NCBI GenBank assembly: GCA_034432555.1
Contig: DAOUBW010000045.1
Span: 1-64,000 of the forward strand
Direction of reading: 5' to 3'
DNA length: 64,000 nt
Source: CP2-2F sp034432555
GTDB taxonomy: Bacteria; Chloroflexota; Anaerolineae; Aggregatilineales; UBA2796
In this document: positions 1-8,212 of the stretch, one piece after another
Numbering within the stretch: the stretch's first letter is position 1
How the letters are laid out: each line of letters opens with the position of its first letter
Notes under the pieces: generated by a model
The model's input: only the letters and a program-made list of their open reading frames with translations
Database searches by the model: none
What the model was told of the DNA's origin: nothing
Program-made: the position numbers and the translations under genes

Positions 1-2
1 TG

Positions 3-544
3 CGCTACACGCAAGCAGGGCTGTACCACGAGCGCAGCATCCACCTTGATTACGCGCTTTCTGGCGATATTCCCGTCGTGGGTGACTGGGATGGTGACGG
101 TTACACCAATGTCGGCGTTTATCGCCCGTCAACCACCCAATTCCTGCTGACTACCTCAGAGGTGGCGGTGATCTGTGCGCCTGACCACACCATCACTTAT
201 GGCAATCTGGGTGCGCTGCCGCTGGCAGGCAAGTGGACAGCGGTCGCGGCTGCCGATAGCATCGGCGTGTGGCAGGATGGCGTCTTTGCGTTCAGGCAAT
301 CGCTGACAGATGCCAGCACAACCGATAAAGCCTATGGCGATGCAGCAGACACGCCGTTGGTGGGCAACTGGGCGGACGGCGGGAGGGAATGCTCTACCTG
401 ACCAATACGCTCAGTGGTGTTGGCGAAGTGTATCAGACGGCGTTCTACGGGCTGCCGAGCGATGTGGCGTTGGTCGGCGTGTGGCGGGCAAGTGATCTCC
501 CCTACCTATCGGGCGTCACACCGCTGCACCCTTTTTCGCCTTGA
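3..544 (+). pseudogene. FG-GAP/VCBS-like repeat protein, 5'-truncated by the window and frameshifted
   Basis: Reading frame 3 is open from the window edge and encodes repeats of the type GDWDGDGYTNVGVYRPST, typical of FG-GAP/VCBS-like calcium-binding propeller repeats found in secreted proteins. This frame stops at 399-401. The repeat pattern continues in frame 2 from about 380-390 (MLYLTNTLSGVGEVYQ, then LVGVWRASD) to a TGA at 542-544. The two halves fit one protein whose frame changes near 376-390. Either the gene is broken or there is an indel error in the assembly. The N-terminus and any signal peptide lie outside the window. The TGA overlaps the -35 box of the next promoter. Confidence 0.7.
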
Positions 545-569
545 CCCACCCTAGACGTTACGCTATACT
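541..569 (+). promoter_or_regulatory. Promoter of the rpmH-rnpA operon
   Basis: TTGACC at 541-546 and TATACT at 564-569 are separated by exactly 17 bases, a near-consensus sigma-70-type promoter. It sits about 95 bases before rpmH and its -35 box overlaps the stop codon of the upstream repeat protein. Confidence 0.75.
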
Positions 570-619
570 TTTCCTTTGCTAGGGAACATTACCCTTAGCA
601 CTCATTTCTGACCCAGACG

Positions 620-633
620 CCGCGCCTGCGCGG
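620..633 (+). promoter_or_regulatory. GC-rich hairpin in the rpmH leader
   Basis: CCGCG-CCTG-CGCGG forms a 5-bp stem with a 4-base loop, followed by TTTC, between the promoter and the rpmH ribosome-binding site (GGAGG at 650-654). It could be a weak attenuator or simply a leader structure; the T-run is short. Confidence 0.35.
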
Positions 634-662
634 TTTCTTAATATCTCTGTGGAGGATGATAG

Positions 663-836
663 ATGGTTAAGCGCACATGGCAACCACGCAAACGCCGCCG
701 TATGCGTGTGCATGGCTTCCGCCAGCGGATGCAGACAAAGAACGGGCGGCGCGTGCTTAAGGCACGCCGCGCCAAAGGCAGGCACAGCCTGACGGTGCAA
801 GTGCGGCACGTGAAGAAGGTGAATTGGAACAGCTAA
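663..836 (+). CDS. rpmH: 50S ribosomal protein L34
   Basis: A 57-residue, very basic protein beginning MVKRTWQPRKRRRMRVHGFR, the classic L34 pattern (KRTxQPxxRKRxxxHGFRxRM), followed by TKNGRRVLKARRAKGR. L34 is a small component of the large ribosomal subunit that contacts 23S rRNA. It is slightly longer than the usual 44-50 residues because of a C-terminal tail. The start has GGAGG 8 bases upstream. The stop is 3 bases before rnpA, and the rpmH-rnpA pair is conserved across bacteria. The gene is very short and easy to miss in an automated call. Confidence 0.97.
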   Translation: MVKRTWQPRKRRRMRVHGFRQRMQTKNGRRVLKARRAKGRHSLTVQVRHVKKVNWNS

Positions 837-839
837 GCA

Positions 840-1190
840 GTGCAGCGCGCATGGCGATTGCGGCAGCGCGCCGATTTTGATCGGCTTAAGGCACAGGGCA
901 AACAATGGCGGCATCCGCTGCTGATGCTCTCTGTGCTGCCGAACAGCTTGCCCCACAACCGCTATGCTTTTATTGCCAGCAAGCAGCTTGGGAACGCTGT
1001 CACACGCAACCGTATTCGCCGCCGCCTGCGCGAAGCTGTGCGGCGTGCCGCGCTTAAGCAAGGCTACGACGTTGTGCTAATCGCACGCGACAATTTGGCA
1101 CGGCAGCCGTATAATAGAATAGTGCAGACATTAGATGAACTGTTCTGCCGTGCAAATTTGCACGCTGAACAGTTGGAGAGTGGTGAATGA
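840..1190 (+). CDS. rnpA: Ribonuclease P protein component
   Basis: A 116-residue basic protein with the RNR box (AVTRNRIRRRLREAVR, about residues 52-67), the RNase P RNA-binding signature. It assists the catalytic RNA in removing tRNA 5' leaders. The start is GTG, 3 bases after the rpmH stop; no internal ATG would keep the N-terminal RLRQRADFDRL segment that family members have. It overlaps yidD by 4 bases (ATGA), so translation is probably coupled. Confidence 0.95.
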   Translation: MQRAWRLRQRADFDRLKAQGKQWRHPLLMLSVLPNSLPHNRYAFIASKQLGNAVTRNRIRRRLREAVRRAALKQGYDVVLIARDNLARQPYNRIVQTLDELFCRANLHAEQLESGE

Positions 1191-1396
1191 AGCGCCTTGC
1201 GCTCGGTCTGATTAAGCTCTACAAAGCGACGCTCTCAAAGGTGCTGCCGCCTTCTTGCCGCTTTGTGCCGTCCTGTTCTATGTATACCTATGAAGCAATT
1301 GAGAAGTACGGTGTCGTTCGTGGCATTTGGCTTGGCGCACGGCGCATCATGCGCTGCCATCCCTTTAATCCCGGCGGCTACGATCCCGTTCCCTGA
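1187..1396 (+). CDS. yidD: Membrane protein insertion efficiency factor YidD
   Basis: A 69-residue protein with the family signature PSCRFVPSCSMYTYEAIEKYG and the conserved end RIMRCHPFNPGGYDPVP. The three conserved cysteines (PSCRF, PSCSMY, RCHPF) are present. YidD is a small membrane-associated protein that helps YidC-dependent insertion. It lies between rnpA (4-base overlap) and a lipoprotein gene (1-base TGATG overlap) and two genes before yidC, the usual neighbourhood. Confidence 0.95.
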   Translation: MKRLALGLIKLYKATLSKVLPPSCRFVPSCSMYTYEAIEKYGVVRGIWLGARRIMRCHPFNPGGYDPVP

Positions 1397-2694
1397 TGTG
1401 CATGAGGCTTATTTTGAACGCACGCAACCGAACCGTTACCGCACCGCGCCGCAAGCCCTTCGGCGCGGCATTGCTATTGATCGGGCTGCTGCTGCTGACA
1501 AGCTGCACAGCCATTGTGTTGCCCGAAAGCTGGGCAGGCTTAACCGTAGATGGCACCCTCACAGACGATGGGCGCTATACAGATGTTCAATTCATCTATG
1601 TTGCCTACCGTGATGTTATCTTTCGGATTGACCTCACCCGTGATGGCATCGGGCGCACTTTAGAGGCTAATCAGCGCTCGACTGACCGTTATGTGGACTG
1701 GGCAGCCCGCGCCAACAACAATGGGCAGATGTTTGCTGCGCCCACGCTCGAAAAACGCCCCGAAGGCGTGCGCGTTTACGTCGGCTCTTACAACCACGCC
1801 GTGTATGCCTTCGCCCCTGACTCCGGGCAGCGCAATGCGCCGCTGGCAAACTGGGCAGCACCCGTTGGCAAAGAAAAAGTGATTGCCGATGCGCTGATCA
1901 ACGGCACTCTGCTTTACGTTGGGCAGGGCGATAAGGGTATTAAGGCGTTTAGCACCGAATCCGGCGCCTTGGTTGCCAGCTTTGAGGAGACGACCTTCGG
2001 CGTTTGGGCAGCCCCTGTGCTGGATGCTGACCGAAATACCCTCTATTTTGGCGCGATGGATCGCCACGTCTACGCGCTGGACGCCGAAACGTTGGCGCTG
2101 CGGTGGCGCGTCGAACTGGGTGGCGCGGTGGCAGCTACGCCGCTGCTGCATGAAGGCATCCTCTATGTTGGTACGCTGAATAGCGAATTGATCGCGCTGG
2201 ATACTAAGCTCGACTCACGCATGGCGATAAACAACCAATCCGAGCGTATTCTGCGCCGCTACAAGGCAGAGGGCTGGCTGTGGTCTACGCCAACCTTGGT
2301 GGATGGCACGCTCTACTTTGGCGATTTGAAAGGCTACGTCCACGCCATAGACGCTGAGACTTTCAACCCACGCTGGAAAGCGACTGATGCTGAGCGTCCG
2401 GGCGGTATTCGCGGCAAGGTCGCCGTGGTAGACGGTCGCGTGATTGCCGCTTCAGAAGGGCGCCATCTCCGTGCCTACAACGCCGAAAGCGGTGCTGTCG
2501 TCTGGACTTCCAGCCCTGCTGAACTGGAGCGCATTCTGGGCGATGTGGTCGTGGTTGATGAAACCATCATCGTCACCACCAAAAGCGAAGACCGCTTGGT
2601 GGTTGCCTATGATCTGCTCAGCGGCGGGCGGCTGTGGAGTGTTCGGAAACCTTCTCAAGATGATATAAACCGTCTGGCGCAAGCGCCGCGCTAG
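1396..2694 (+). CDS. PQQ-repeat beta-propeller lipoprotein, BamB-like
   Basis: A 432-residue protein with a positively charged N-region (NRTVTAPRRK), a hydrophobic core and a lipobox LLTSC with Cys near residue 37, so it should be a membrane-anchored extracytoplasmic lipoprotein. The mature part shows repeated propeller blades of the PQQ/BamB type: YVGSYNHAVYAFAPDSG, LYFGAMDRHVYALDAET, LYVGTLNSELIALDT, LYFGDLKGYVHAIDAET. Such propellers act as protein-interaction scaffolds; BamB belongs to the outer-membrane assembly machinery, but here no other Bam gene is seen. Its place between yidD and yidC suggests a role in envelope protein insertion or folding (inference). The ATG at 1402 is an alternative start. 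Confidence 0.85.
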   Translation: MCMRLILNARNRTVTAPRRKPFGAALLLIGLLLLTSCTAIVLPESWAGLTVDGTLTDDGRYTDVQFIYVAYRDVIFRIDLTRDGIGRTLEANQRSTDRYVDWAARANNNGQMFAAPTLEKRPEGVRVYVGSYNHAVYAFAPDSGQRNAPLANWAAPVGKEKVIADALINGTLLYVGQGDKGIKAFSTESGALVASFEETTFGVWAAPVLDADRNTLYFGAMDRHVYALDAETLALRWRVELGGAVAATPLLHEGILYVGTLNSELIALDTKLDSRMAINNQSERILRRYKAEGWLWSTPTLVDGTLYFGDLKGYVHAIDAETFNPRWKATDAERPGGIRGKVAVVDGRVIAASEGRHLRAYNAESGAVVWTSSPAELERILGDVVVVDETIIVTTKSEDRLVVAYDLLSGGRLWSVRKPSQDDINRLAQAPR

Positions 2695-2716
2695 GCTGAG
2701 CGAGGACATACACAAC

Positions 2717-3682
2717 ATGGACTTTCTAACCAACCCGTTTATCGTGGTGATGCTAGGGCTTTATAGCTTGCTTGGCGAGAGTTTGGTGCTGGCAATCATC
2801 GTCTTCACCGTCCTCAGCCGCGTGATCACCTATCCACTGACGCGCCAACAGTTGAAATCTTCCAAGCGGATGCAAGAGGTTGCGCCCAAGTTGCAGGCGC
2901 TCCGCGAGCAGTACAAGGGTCCGCAGAACCGTGAGGCACTGGCACAAGCGCAGATGCAGCTCTACCGCGAGGAAGGCATCAATCCGCTGGCAGGTTGCTT
3001 GCCACTGCTCATCCAAATGCCGATCCTGTTCGGGCTATACGGCGCAATTTACGCCACACTCGGCACGACGCCGCTCCAATTCCTCGATGTGCAACATCGC
3101 CTGCTCATCCCTGATCTGTCTGCCATGCTGCCGCTGAAGAACCAGTTCTTGTGGCTGAACCTTGGACAGCCTGATCCATTGTTCATCCTGCCTGTCTTGG
3201 TCGTGGTCAGCACCTGGCTGCAATCCAAGCTGATGATGCCGCCCACGAGCGATCCAAAAGACCCATCGGCAGCCGTGGCGCGCAACATGACGACGATCAT
3301 GCCGCTGATGGTCGGGCTGTTCTCGCTGTCGTTCGCCTCAGGCTTATCCATTTACTGGGTTGCCTCGAACATTGTCGGCATCATCCAGTATGCAATGCTT
3401 GGTAAGATTGAGTGGCGCAACCTGTTTGGTTCACCTAAGCCTGTACCTGCCGTTGCGACGCCCAAAGGCAGCCCTGCGCCTGCCCTTGAAGAACGCCGCC
3501 GTGAAAAGGAAGAGGCAGCCACCGCCGCAGCCAGCAGAAAGCGCAAGCTCTCCGAGTCTATGGAGCGCCCTGCGCCCTTAGGTGCAGGTGGCAGCGGCAA
3601 TCCGCGCAGCCACAGCCGCCCTGATCTCAGCCGCAAAAGCACGCAAGCCAAGCCGAACAAGGCGCGGAAAGCCAAGAAGTAA
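2717..3682 (+). CDS. yidC: Membrane protein insertase YidC/Oxa1 family
   Basis: A 321-residue protein matching the short YidC/Oxa1 core without the large periplasmic domain of proteobacterial YidC. The first membrane segment (LVLAIIVFTVLSRVITYPLTR) carries the conserved Arg near residue 35. It is followed by the cytoplasmic helical hairpin (QEVAPKLQALREQYKG), NPLAGCLPLLIQMPILFGLY, and further membrane segments to about residue 230. A Lys/Arg-rich tail of about 80 residues ends KARKAKK and may contact the ribosome, as in other YidC proteins with basic tails. It inserts proteins into the membrane alone or with SecYEG. No lipobox is seen. Confidence 0.95.
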   Translation: MDFLTNPFIVVMLGLYSLLGESLVLAIIVFTVLSRVITYPLTRQQLKSSKRMQEVAPKLQALREQYKGPQNREALAQAQMQLYREEGINPLAGCLPLLIQMPILFGLYGAIYATLGTTPLQFLDVQHRLLIPDLSAMLPLKNQFLWLNLGQPDPLFILPVLVVVSTWLQSKLMMPPTSDPKDPSAAVARNMTTIMPLMVGLFSLSFASGLSIYWVASNIVGIIQYAMLGKIEWRNLFGSPKPVPAVATPKGSPAPALEERRREKEEAATAAASRKRKLSESMERPAPLGAGGSGNPRSHSRPDLSRKSTQAKPNKARKAKK

Positions 3683-3718
3683 CCTGCGCGGCACTCCCAA
3701 AAAGGTGTTTAGATTGTC

Positions 3719-4582
3719 ATGAGCCAGATATTATCCATCGAATCGATTGGCGCGGATGTTGAAGCCGCTATAGCGAAAGGGATTGCTGAACTCGGCGTCA
3801 GCCGTGATCAAGTCATGGTTGAGGTGCTGGAAGAAGCAGGACGCCGTTTGCTTGGGTTGGGCGCAAAACCTGCCCGCGTCCGCCTGACCGTCATCCGTGC
3901 GCCCGAAACGCCCGCACCTGCCGCTGAACCTGCCATCAGTGCGCCTAAAGCACCCAAAGCGACGGAGAGCGCACCTAAGCGCCCTGAGCCAAAGCCAAAG
4001 GCGCCTACCAAACCGCGTCCCGCCAAAGCAACCCCTGAAGCAGACGTGCTGCCCTTTGAGGATGAGGACGAAGAAGCTGCCGAGCCTGCCTCTGAGCAGC
4101 AGTTGGCAGAGGCGGCAAAGGTGGGTGAGGTGGTGCTGCGTCAACTGCTCCATTCGATGGGAATCACCGCGACGGTTACCGCACAGCCTGCCCAAAAGCA
4201 AAGCGGCGAACCACAGCACTGGACGCTGGACGTGCGCGGCAACGACCTGAGCGAACTGATCGGGCGGCGTGGGGAGACGCTGGCATCCTTGCAATATATC
4301 ACACGCCTGATCACCAGCCGCGAGATTGGTCACCGCGCCCATATTGTGGTGGATGTGGATGGTTATAAGGCACGCCGTGAGGAAATGCTGCGCCGCCTCG
4401 CCTTCCGCATGGCAGAGCAAGCTATCCAGCGCGGACGCACCGTCTCGATGGAGCCAATGCCGCCCCACGAGCGCCGCATTGTGCATCTGACTCTGAAGGA
4501 TAACCCTGATGTCTCTACCGAGAGTGTGGGCGAAGGCGAGAACCGCAAGGTAACCATCGTGCCGCGCCGTCCACAACAGTAA
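3719..4582 (+). CDS. khpB: KhpB/Jag RNA-binding protein (Jag-N, KH-II and R3H domains)
   Basis: A 287-residue protein in the typical position after yidC (SpoIIIJ-associated protein). Residues 1-60 form the Jag-N domain (SIESIGADVEAAIAKGIAEL, then RRLLGLGAKPARVRLTV). Residues 60-125 are a Pro/Ala/Lys-rich linker ending in an acidic stretch. About 135-215 is a KH domain (ELIGRRGETLASLQYITRLI, HIVVDVDGY), and the C-terminus is an R3H domain (PPHERRIVHLTL). KhpB binds RNA with KhpA and affects cell-envelope and division genes in Firmicutes. KhpA is not in the window. Confidence 0.93.
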   Translation: MSQILSIESIGADVEAAIAKGIAELGVSRDQVMVEVLEEAGRRLLGLGAKPARVRLTVIRAPETPAPAAEPAISAPKAPKATESAPKRPEPKPKAPTKPRPAKATPEADVLPFEDEDEEAAEPASEQQLAEAAKVGEVVLRQLLHSMGITATVTAQPAQKQSGEPQHWTLDVRGNDLSELIGRRGETLASLQYITRLITSREIGHRAHIVVDVDGYKARREEMLRRLAFRMAEQAIQRGRTVSMEPMPPHERRIVHLTLKDNPDVSTESVGEGENRKVTIVPRRPQQ

Positions 4583-4595
4583 GTGGCACGCTAGC

Positions 4596-5423
4596 ATGAA
4601 TGCCTTCTTGCTGATCGGGCATGTTGCCCGTGACGAAACGCCGTCGGGTGCCAAACTCGGCGGCACGGTTGCTTATGCCGGCGGTGCAATGGCTGCTTTT
4701 GGCGTACAACTCTATCTGTTAAGCAGCGCGCAGCCCGTTGAGCCTGTGCTTGCCGAACTGCCCACCCACACTGCCCTTCACCTGATTCCCGCCCGACAGA
4801 CCACCACATTCATCAACCGCTATGAAGGCGGCACGCGCCGCCAAACCCTGCTCGGACGCGCTGTGCCGCTCATCCTTGAGCATGTTCCCGCTGCATGGCA
4901 GACTGCCCAAGTTGTGTGCTTATGTCCGCTTGCCGATGAGGTTGATCCACACCTTGTCCGCGCTTTTCCCAACGCACTGCGTGCTGCTACCTTGCAAGGT
5001 TGGCTGCGGACGTGGGACGCGCAAGGCACCGTCAGCCGCAAAGCATGGGCAGAGGCGGAATGGGTGCTGCCGCAGCTCGATTTTGCTGTGCTGAGCGAAG
5101 AAGATATTGAGCGCGACGCCACACTCGAAGCGCACTACGCCACCCTCGCGCCACTGTTGATCGTCACACGCGCCGAACGCGGCTGCACCGTTTATCAGCG
5201 CGGTGCGCCGCCGCTGCACATTGCCGCGCCACAAGTGACGGTCGTAGATGCGACCGGCGCAGGCGACGTTTTCTTCGGAGTCTTCAGTGTTCTCTATCAC
5301 CAAACGCGTCATGTGCAGCGTGCCGCTGAGGTTGCCGTGCGGCTTGCCAGCCAATCAGTGACGCGGCTTGGCTTGGCGGGCGCGCCAACCGCTGCGGAAA
5401 TTCAGACGGCACTCAGCCGCTAG
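4596..5423 (+). CDS. PfkB-family sugar kinase
   Basis: A 275-residue protein with the PfkB C-terminal signature DATGAGDVFFGVF, containing the catalytic Asp and anion hole, and an N-terminal Gly-rich start KLGGTVAYAGGAMAAFG that binds the sugar. PfkB enzymes transfer the gamma-phosphate of ATP to a sugar, nucleoside or inositol hydroxyl. The substrate cannot be told from sequence. At 275 residues it is short for the family (usually about 300-330). It lies 13 bases after khpB and may be co-transcribed. Its TAG stop shares the CTAG at 5420-5423 with the convergent gene. Confidence 0.85.
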   Translation: MNAFLLIGHVARDETPSGAKLGGTVAYAGGAMAAFGVQLYLLSSAQPVEPVLAELPTHTALHLIPARQTTTFINRYEGGTRRQTLLGRAVPLILEHVPAAWQTAQVVCLCPLADEVDPHLVRAFPNALRAATLQGWLRTWDAQGTVSRKAWAEAEWVLPQLDFAVLSEEDIERDATLEAHYATLAPLLIVTRAERGCTVYQRGAPPLHIAAPQVTVVDATGAGDVFFGVFSVLYHQTRHVQRAAEVAVRLASQSVTRLGLAGAPTAAEIQTALSR

Positions 5424-7306
5424 GGCGCTGTGTGGAGAGCAATTGCCTCTAGGCTCTCCAGTGGATCGAAGGCACTCTCCAAGCGTAGATCGCCCGTAAT
5501 ATGCTGCGCGTGCCACAAATGGAACGCCAAAATCAGCCACAAAGTGCGCGACTCATTGGCAACACCGTTTTGATGCGCTGCGATCAAAGCTGAGACAGCT
5601 TGTGGCTGGAAAACACCCACGCTTGCTACGCGATCAGGCGCTAGATAGGTGCTGATCAAGGGCTGCAAGGCGCCACGCAGCCAGATCGCCGCTGCCGCAA
5701 ATGGATCGCGCTTGGGACGATGTAAAAGGACGGGCGGCACAAGGTCAGCCACTGCATGGCGCAGCACCATCTTATAGCCATTGCCGCGCAGTTTGTGGCA
5801 TAAGGGTGTGTGCAGCGCCAGATTGACCAAGTGGTAATCTTCAAAGGGCGTTAGGATAGGCGTTTGGAAGACTGCCCCAAGCTGATCAAGGCGTGGGTTG
5901 GCGCTCTCAGCAAGCCACAAACTCAGGTTGGTGAAGGCGATACGGTCGGCAAAGTGGTGCGTGCGCGGCGCGTTGAGCAACGGGCGCAGCGTTTGTGAGA
6001 GCTGTGTGTAGGCGTTCTCAGCAAGTGCCTGATCAGTGAGCAAGTAAGGTAGCCGTTCTGTGGCAGTCAGGCGCATCCATGCCAAATAACGGCGGACGGC
6101 ATCCGTCTCACGCGCCTTGTCTGCCAGCCGATTAAATTGAGCGGGCAGGCGCTCCAGCATCGGCGTCAGGAACATTTGGCGTAGCAAGCGTGGTATTTGC
6201 AGATAGCGCTCTAGAATGCGATCTGCGCGGTAGAGGCGATGCCCAGCAAAGAGTTCATCACCACCCTCACCGCTGAGCAGCCCACGCACGCCCTGTTGGC
6301 GCGCCAATGCTGCGGCATAGGCAAGCGGGATGATCGAGGGCTGGCTGCTTGGCTCGTCAAGGGCTGCCACCAAATGCGGCAGCAGGCGGGCAAGGCGGCT
6401 ATCGTTCGGCACGGTTACGGCATGATGGGCTGCGCCGATTTTGCGGGCGGCAAGCGCAGCGAAATGCGCGTCGGTGTGCAGCGATGTGCCGGAGACAGGC
6501 GCATAACGTGCCGTGAAGGTTTGCACATTGCCGCTGTGGTGTGCCATTAGCGCGGCAACCGCTGCGGAGTCTATCCCGCTGCCGAGCAGTGCGCCAAGTG
6601 CAGGCTGCGTTTGCAGACGCCAACGGACAGCCTCATCAAGCGTTTGGCGCAAGCGCTGCACTGCGTCCTCGAAGGCAATCCGCCCACTGCTGATAGTGTC
6701 CATACGCGGACGCCAGAAGCGGTCTTTGCGGAAGCCATGCTCATTGACCAGCATGTACTCACCCGCGCCCAGCTTGCCAACGCCTTCAAAGAGGGTATGC
6801 GGTGGCGGCACGTAGCCTACACTCAGATAGTAGGGTATAGCGGCGGTGTTGACAGCCCGCGGCAACAATTCTGCGGCAAGGATGCGACGCGCCTCTGAGG
6901 CAAACAAAAAATCGGTGCCGTGCTGCGCATAGTAGAGTGTTTGCTCACCCATGCGGTCACGGGCAAGGATCAGCCATTGGCGCTGTTCATCCCAGATGGC
7001 AAGCGCAAAACGCCCGTGCAAGCGCTCCAGAACTTCCACGCCCCACAGGCTGTAGCCGTGCGCCACAAGCATCGCATCGCTTTGTGCGTCAAGCTGCTGC
7101 GCTTCCAACATGCGGCGAAGCGCCACAACATCGTAGAGTTCGCCGCTAAGGGCGACGCGCACGCCTTGCCCTTGATAATAAGCTGACTCCACCGCAGCGC
7201 CAAAGGTCAGCGCACCTGCTCGATGGAGTGGTGCGCCACCTGCCATGCGCGCTGCTAAGTGCAACGCTGCGCCTGCTGCGTTGAAATGCCCGAAAATTCT
7301 GCTCAT
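5420..7306 (-). CDS. Asparagine-synthase-like protein with degenerate glutaminase domain
   Basis: A 628-residue protein with the two-domain layout of AsnB: an N-terminal class II glutamine amidotransferase fold (residues 1-200, with HGRFALAIWD and ARDRMGEQTLYY) and a C-terminal ATP-pyrophosphatase synthase domain. The synthase PP-loop is LGSGIDS near 241-247 instead of the usual LSGGxDS, and LSGEGGDELFAG near 344-355 is intact. The N-terminus reads MSRIFGHFN: the nucleophilic Cys right after Met (MCGI) is Ser, and the NGEIYN motif has become SGELYD. Glutamine hydrolysis should therefore be lost. The protein may use free ammonia or join another amine to an Asp-type carboxylate, as in beta-lactam synthetase or lasso-peptide cyclase relatives (inference). 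Confidence 0.85.
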   Translation of the reverse strand: MSRIFGHFNAAGAALHLAARMAGGAPLHRAGALTFGAAVESAYYQGQGVRVALSGELYDVVALRRMLEAQQLDAQSDAMLVAHGYSLWGVEVLERLHGRFALAIWDEQRQWLILARDRMGEQTLYYAQHGTDFLFASEARRILAAELLPRAVNTAAIPYYLSVGYVPPPHTLFEGVGKLGAGEYMLVNEHGFRKDRFWRPRMDTISSGRIAFEDAVQRLRQTLDEAVRWRLQTQPALGALLGSGIDSAAVAALMAHHSGNVQTFTARYAPVSGTSLHTDAHFAALAARKIGAAHHAVTVPNDSRLARLLPHLVAALDEPSSQPSIIPLAYAAALARQQGVRGLLSGEGGDELFAGHRLYRADRILERYLQIPRLLRQMFLTPMLERLPAQFNRLADKARETDAVRRYLAWMRLTATERLPYLLTDQALAENAYTQLSQTLRPLLNAPRTHHFADRIAFTNLSLWLAESANPRLDQLGAVFQTPILTPFEDYHLVNLALHTPLCHKLRGNGYKMVLRHAVADLVPPVLLHRPKRDPFAAAAIWLRGALQPLISTYLAPDRVASVGVFQPQAVSALIAAHQNGVANESRTLWLILAFHLWHAQHITGDLRLESAFDPLESLEAIALHTAP

Positions 7307-7424
7307 TGCACGCCAAGATTAGATTACGCTTGAGTTATGGATAATTCTAACAGGCATTCCGTGCAGCGGATGGATTTTTCATCAGGTGCTAAGGGCAGCC
7401 TTAGCTAACTATCACAAAGGGCGC

Positions 7425-8105
7425 TTAGGCAGAGCGTAAGTTTGGCACGCGTTGCCGCACTGCCAAAACGCCGTATTGCAAAAAGGCACGCACTGACCAC
7501 AAGCCACCCTCGGCGCGTGTTTGCCGTGCGCGGATCGCTCGCAGCAGGTCGGCAATAGTGCTGCCTGCAAAGTGTGTGTAGGCGCTGCCAATGGCGCTCA
7601 GCGTGTGTGCGTCGCTGCCGCCGCTTTCTGCCATACCGTAATATGCTTCATTGATAGCAGGCAAGCGCAAATTGGTTGGCAAGCCGGCGAAACTGCCATT
7701 GATGACTTCTAAACCATCCAACGCACCGCGCAGATCATCTAGCACCGCACGCGAGGCAGACGGGCACCACCAACTCAGCGGATGCGCGGCAATGGCAACA
7801 CCGCCTTGCTCATGGATAGCAGCAACCGTTTCCGCCATGCTTAAATTTGCCGCGATCAGGCGCTCAATGCCTAGCGCCAACAAATGCCCATCACGGGTGC
7901 TGATCTCAGCACCAACCACGACCGACACACGCAAATGCTGTGCGGCTGCCAGATCGCGGGCGCGCAAGGCACCCTCGATACAATCATGGTCGGTGATGGC
8001 GATGATGTCTAGGTCAGTGTGCTGTTCCACATGCGCCAAAATAGCGTCAACGCTCTGGCTGCCATCGCTGTAGGTGCTGTGCATGTGCAGGTCGGCTTTG
8101 CCCAC
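7425..8105 (-). CDS. PHP-domain metal-dependent phosphoesterase
   Basis: About 226 residues with PHP motifs: KADLHMHSTYSDG at the N-terminus, ITDHDCIEGA near residue 45, and later VVGAEIS, IAAHPLSWW and SGGSDAH, which supply the His/Asp/Glu ligands of a trinuclear metal site. Related stand-alone PHP proteins are phosphoesterases such as nucleoside 3',5'-bisphosphate phosphatase. The exact substrate is unknown. I place the start at the GTG ending at 8105 because a strong AAAGGAG lies 9 bases upstream; a longer reading from ATG at 8132 would place that ribosome-binding site inside the gene. Confidence 0.85.
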   Translation of the reverse strand: MGKADLHMHSTYSDGSQSVDAILAHVEQHTDLDIIAITDHDCIEGALRARDLAAAQHLRVSVVVGAEISTRDGHLLALGIERLIAANLSMAETVAAIHEQGGVAIAAHPLSWWCPSASRAVLDDLRGALDGLEVINGSFAGLPTNLRLPAINEAYYGMAESGGSDAHTLSAIGSAYTHFAGSTIADLLRAIRARQTRAEGGLWSVRAFLQYGVLAVRQRVPNLRSA

Positions 8106-8114
8106 GCTCAATAA

Positions 8115-8121
8115 CTCCTTT
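8115..8121 (-). promoter_or_regulatory. Ribosome-binding site deciding the PHP gene start
   Basis: On the minus strand AAAGGAG stands 9 bases before GTG (8105-8103), which leads directly into the conserved KADLHMHS segment. Confidence 0.6.
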
Positions 8122-8212
8122 GAGAGGCACATTTCATGGTTAAGAATGCCTCATTAAAATTAAGGCTTGTGGGAAATTTCGTTAACGTTGGGTGTAAATG
8201 ACCCCAAAATGA

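Noticed and set aside
579..1061. Long minus-strand open frame over rpmH and rnpA
   Set aside because: It lies opposite two certain genes with conserved products and has no recognisable domain.
3731..4666. 311-codon minus-strand open frame over khpB
   Set aside because: The composition is a Cys/His/Arg-rich shadow of the KhpB gene; the plus-strand protein is clearly conserved.
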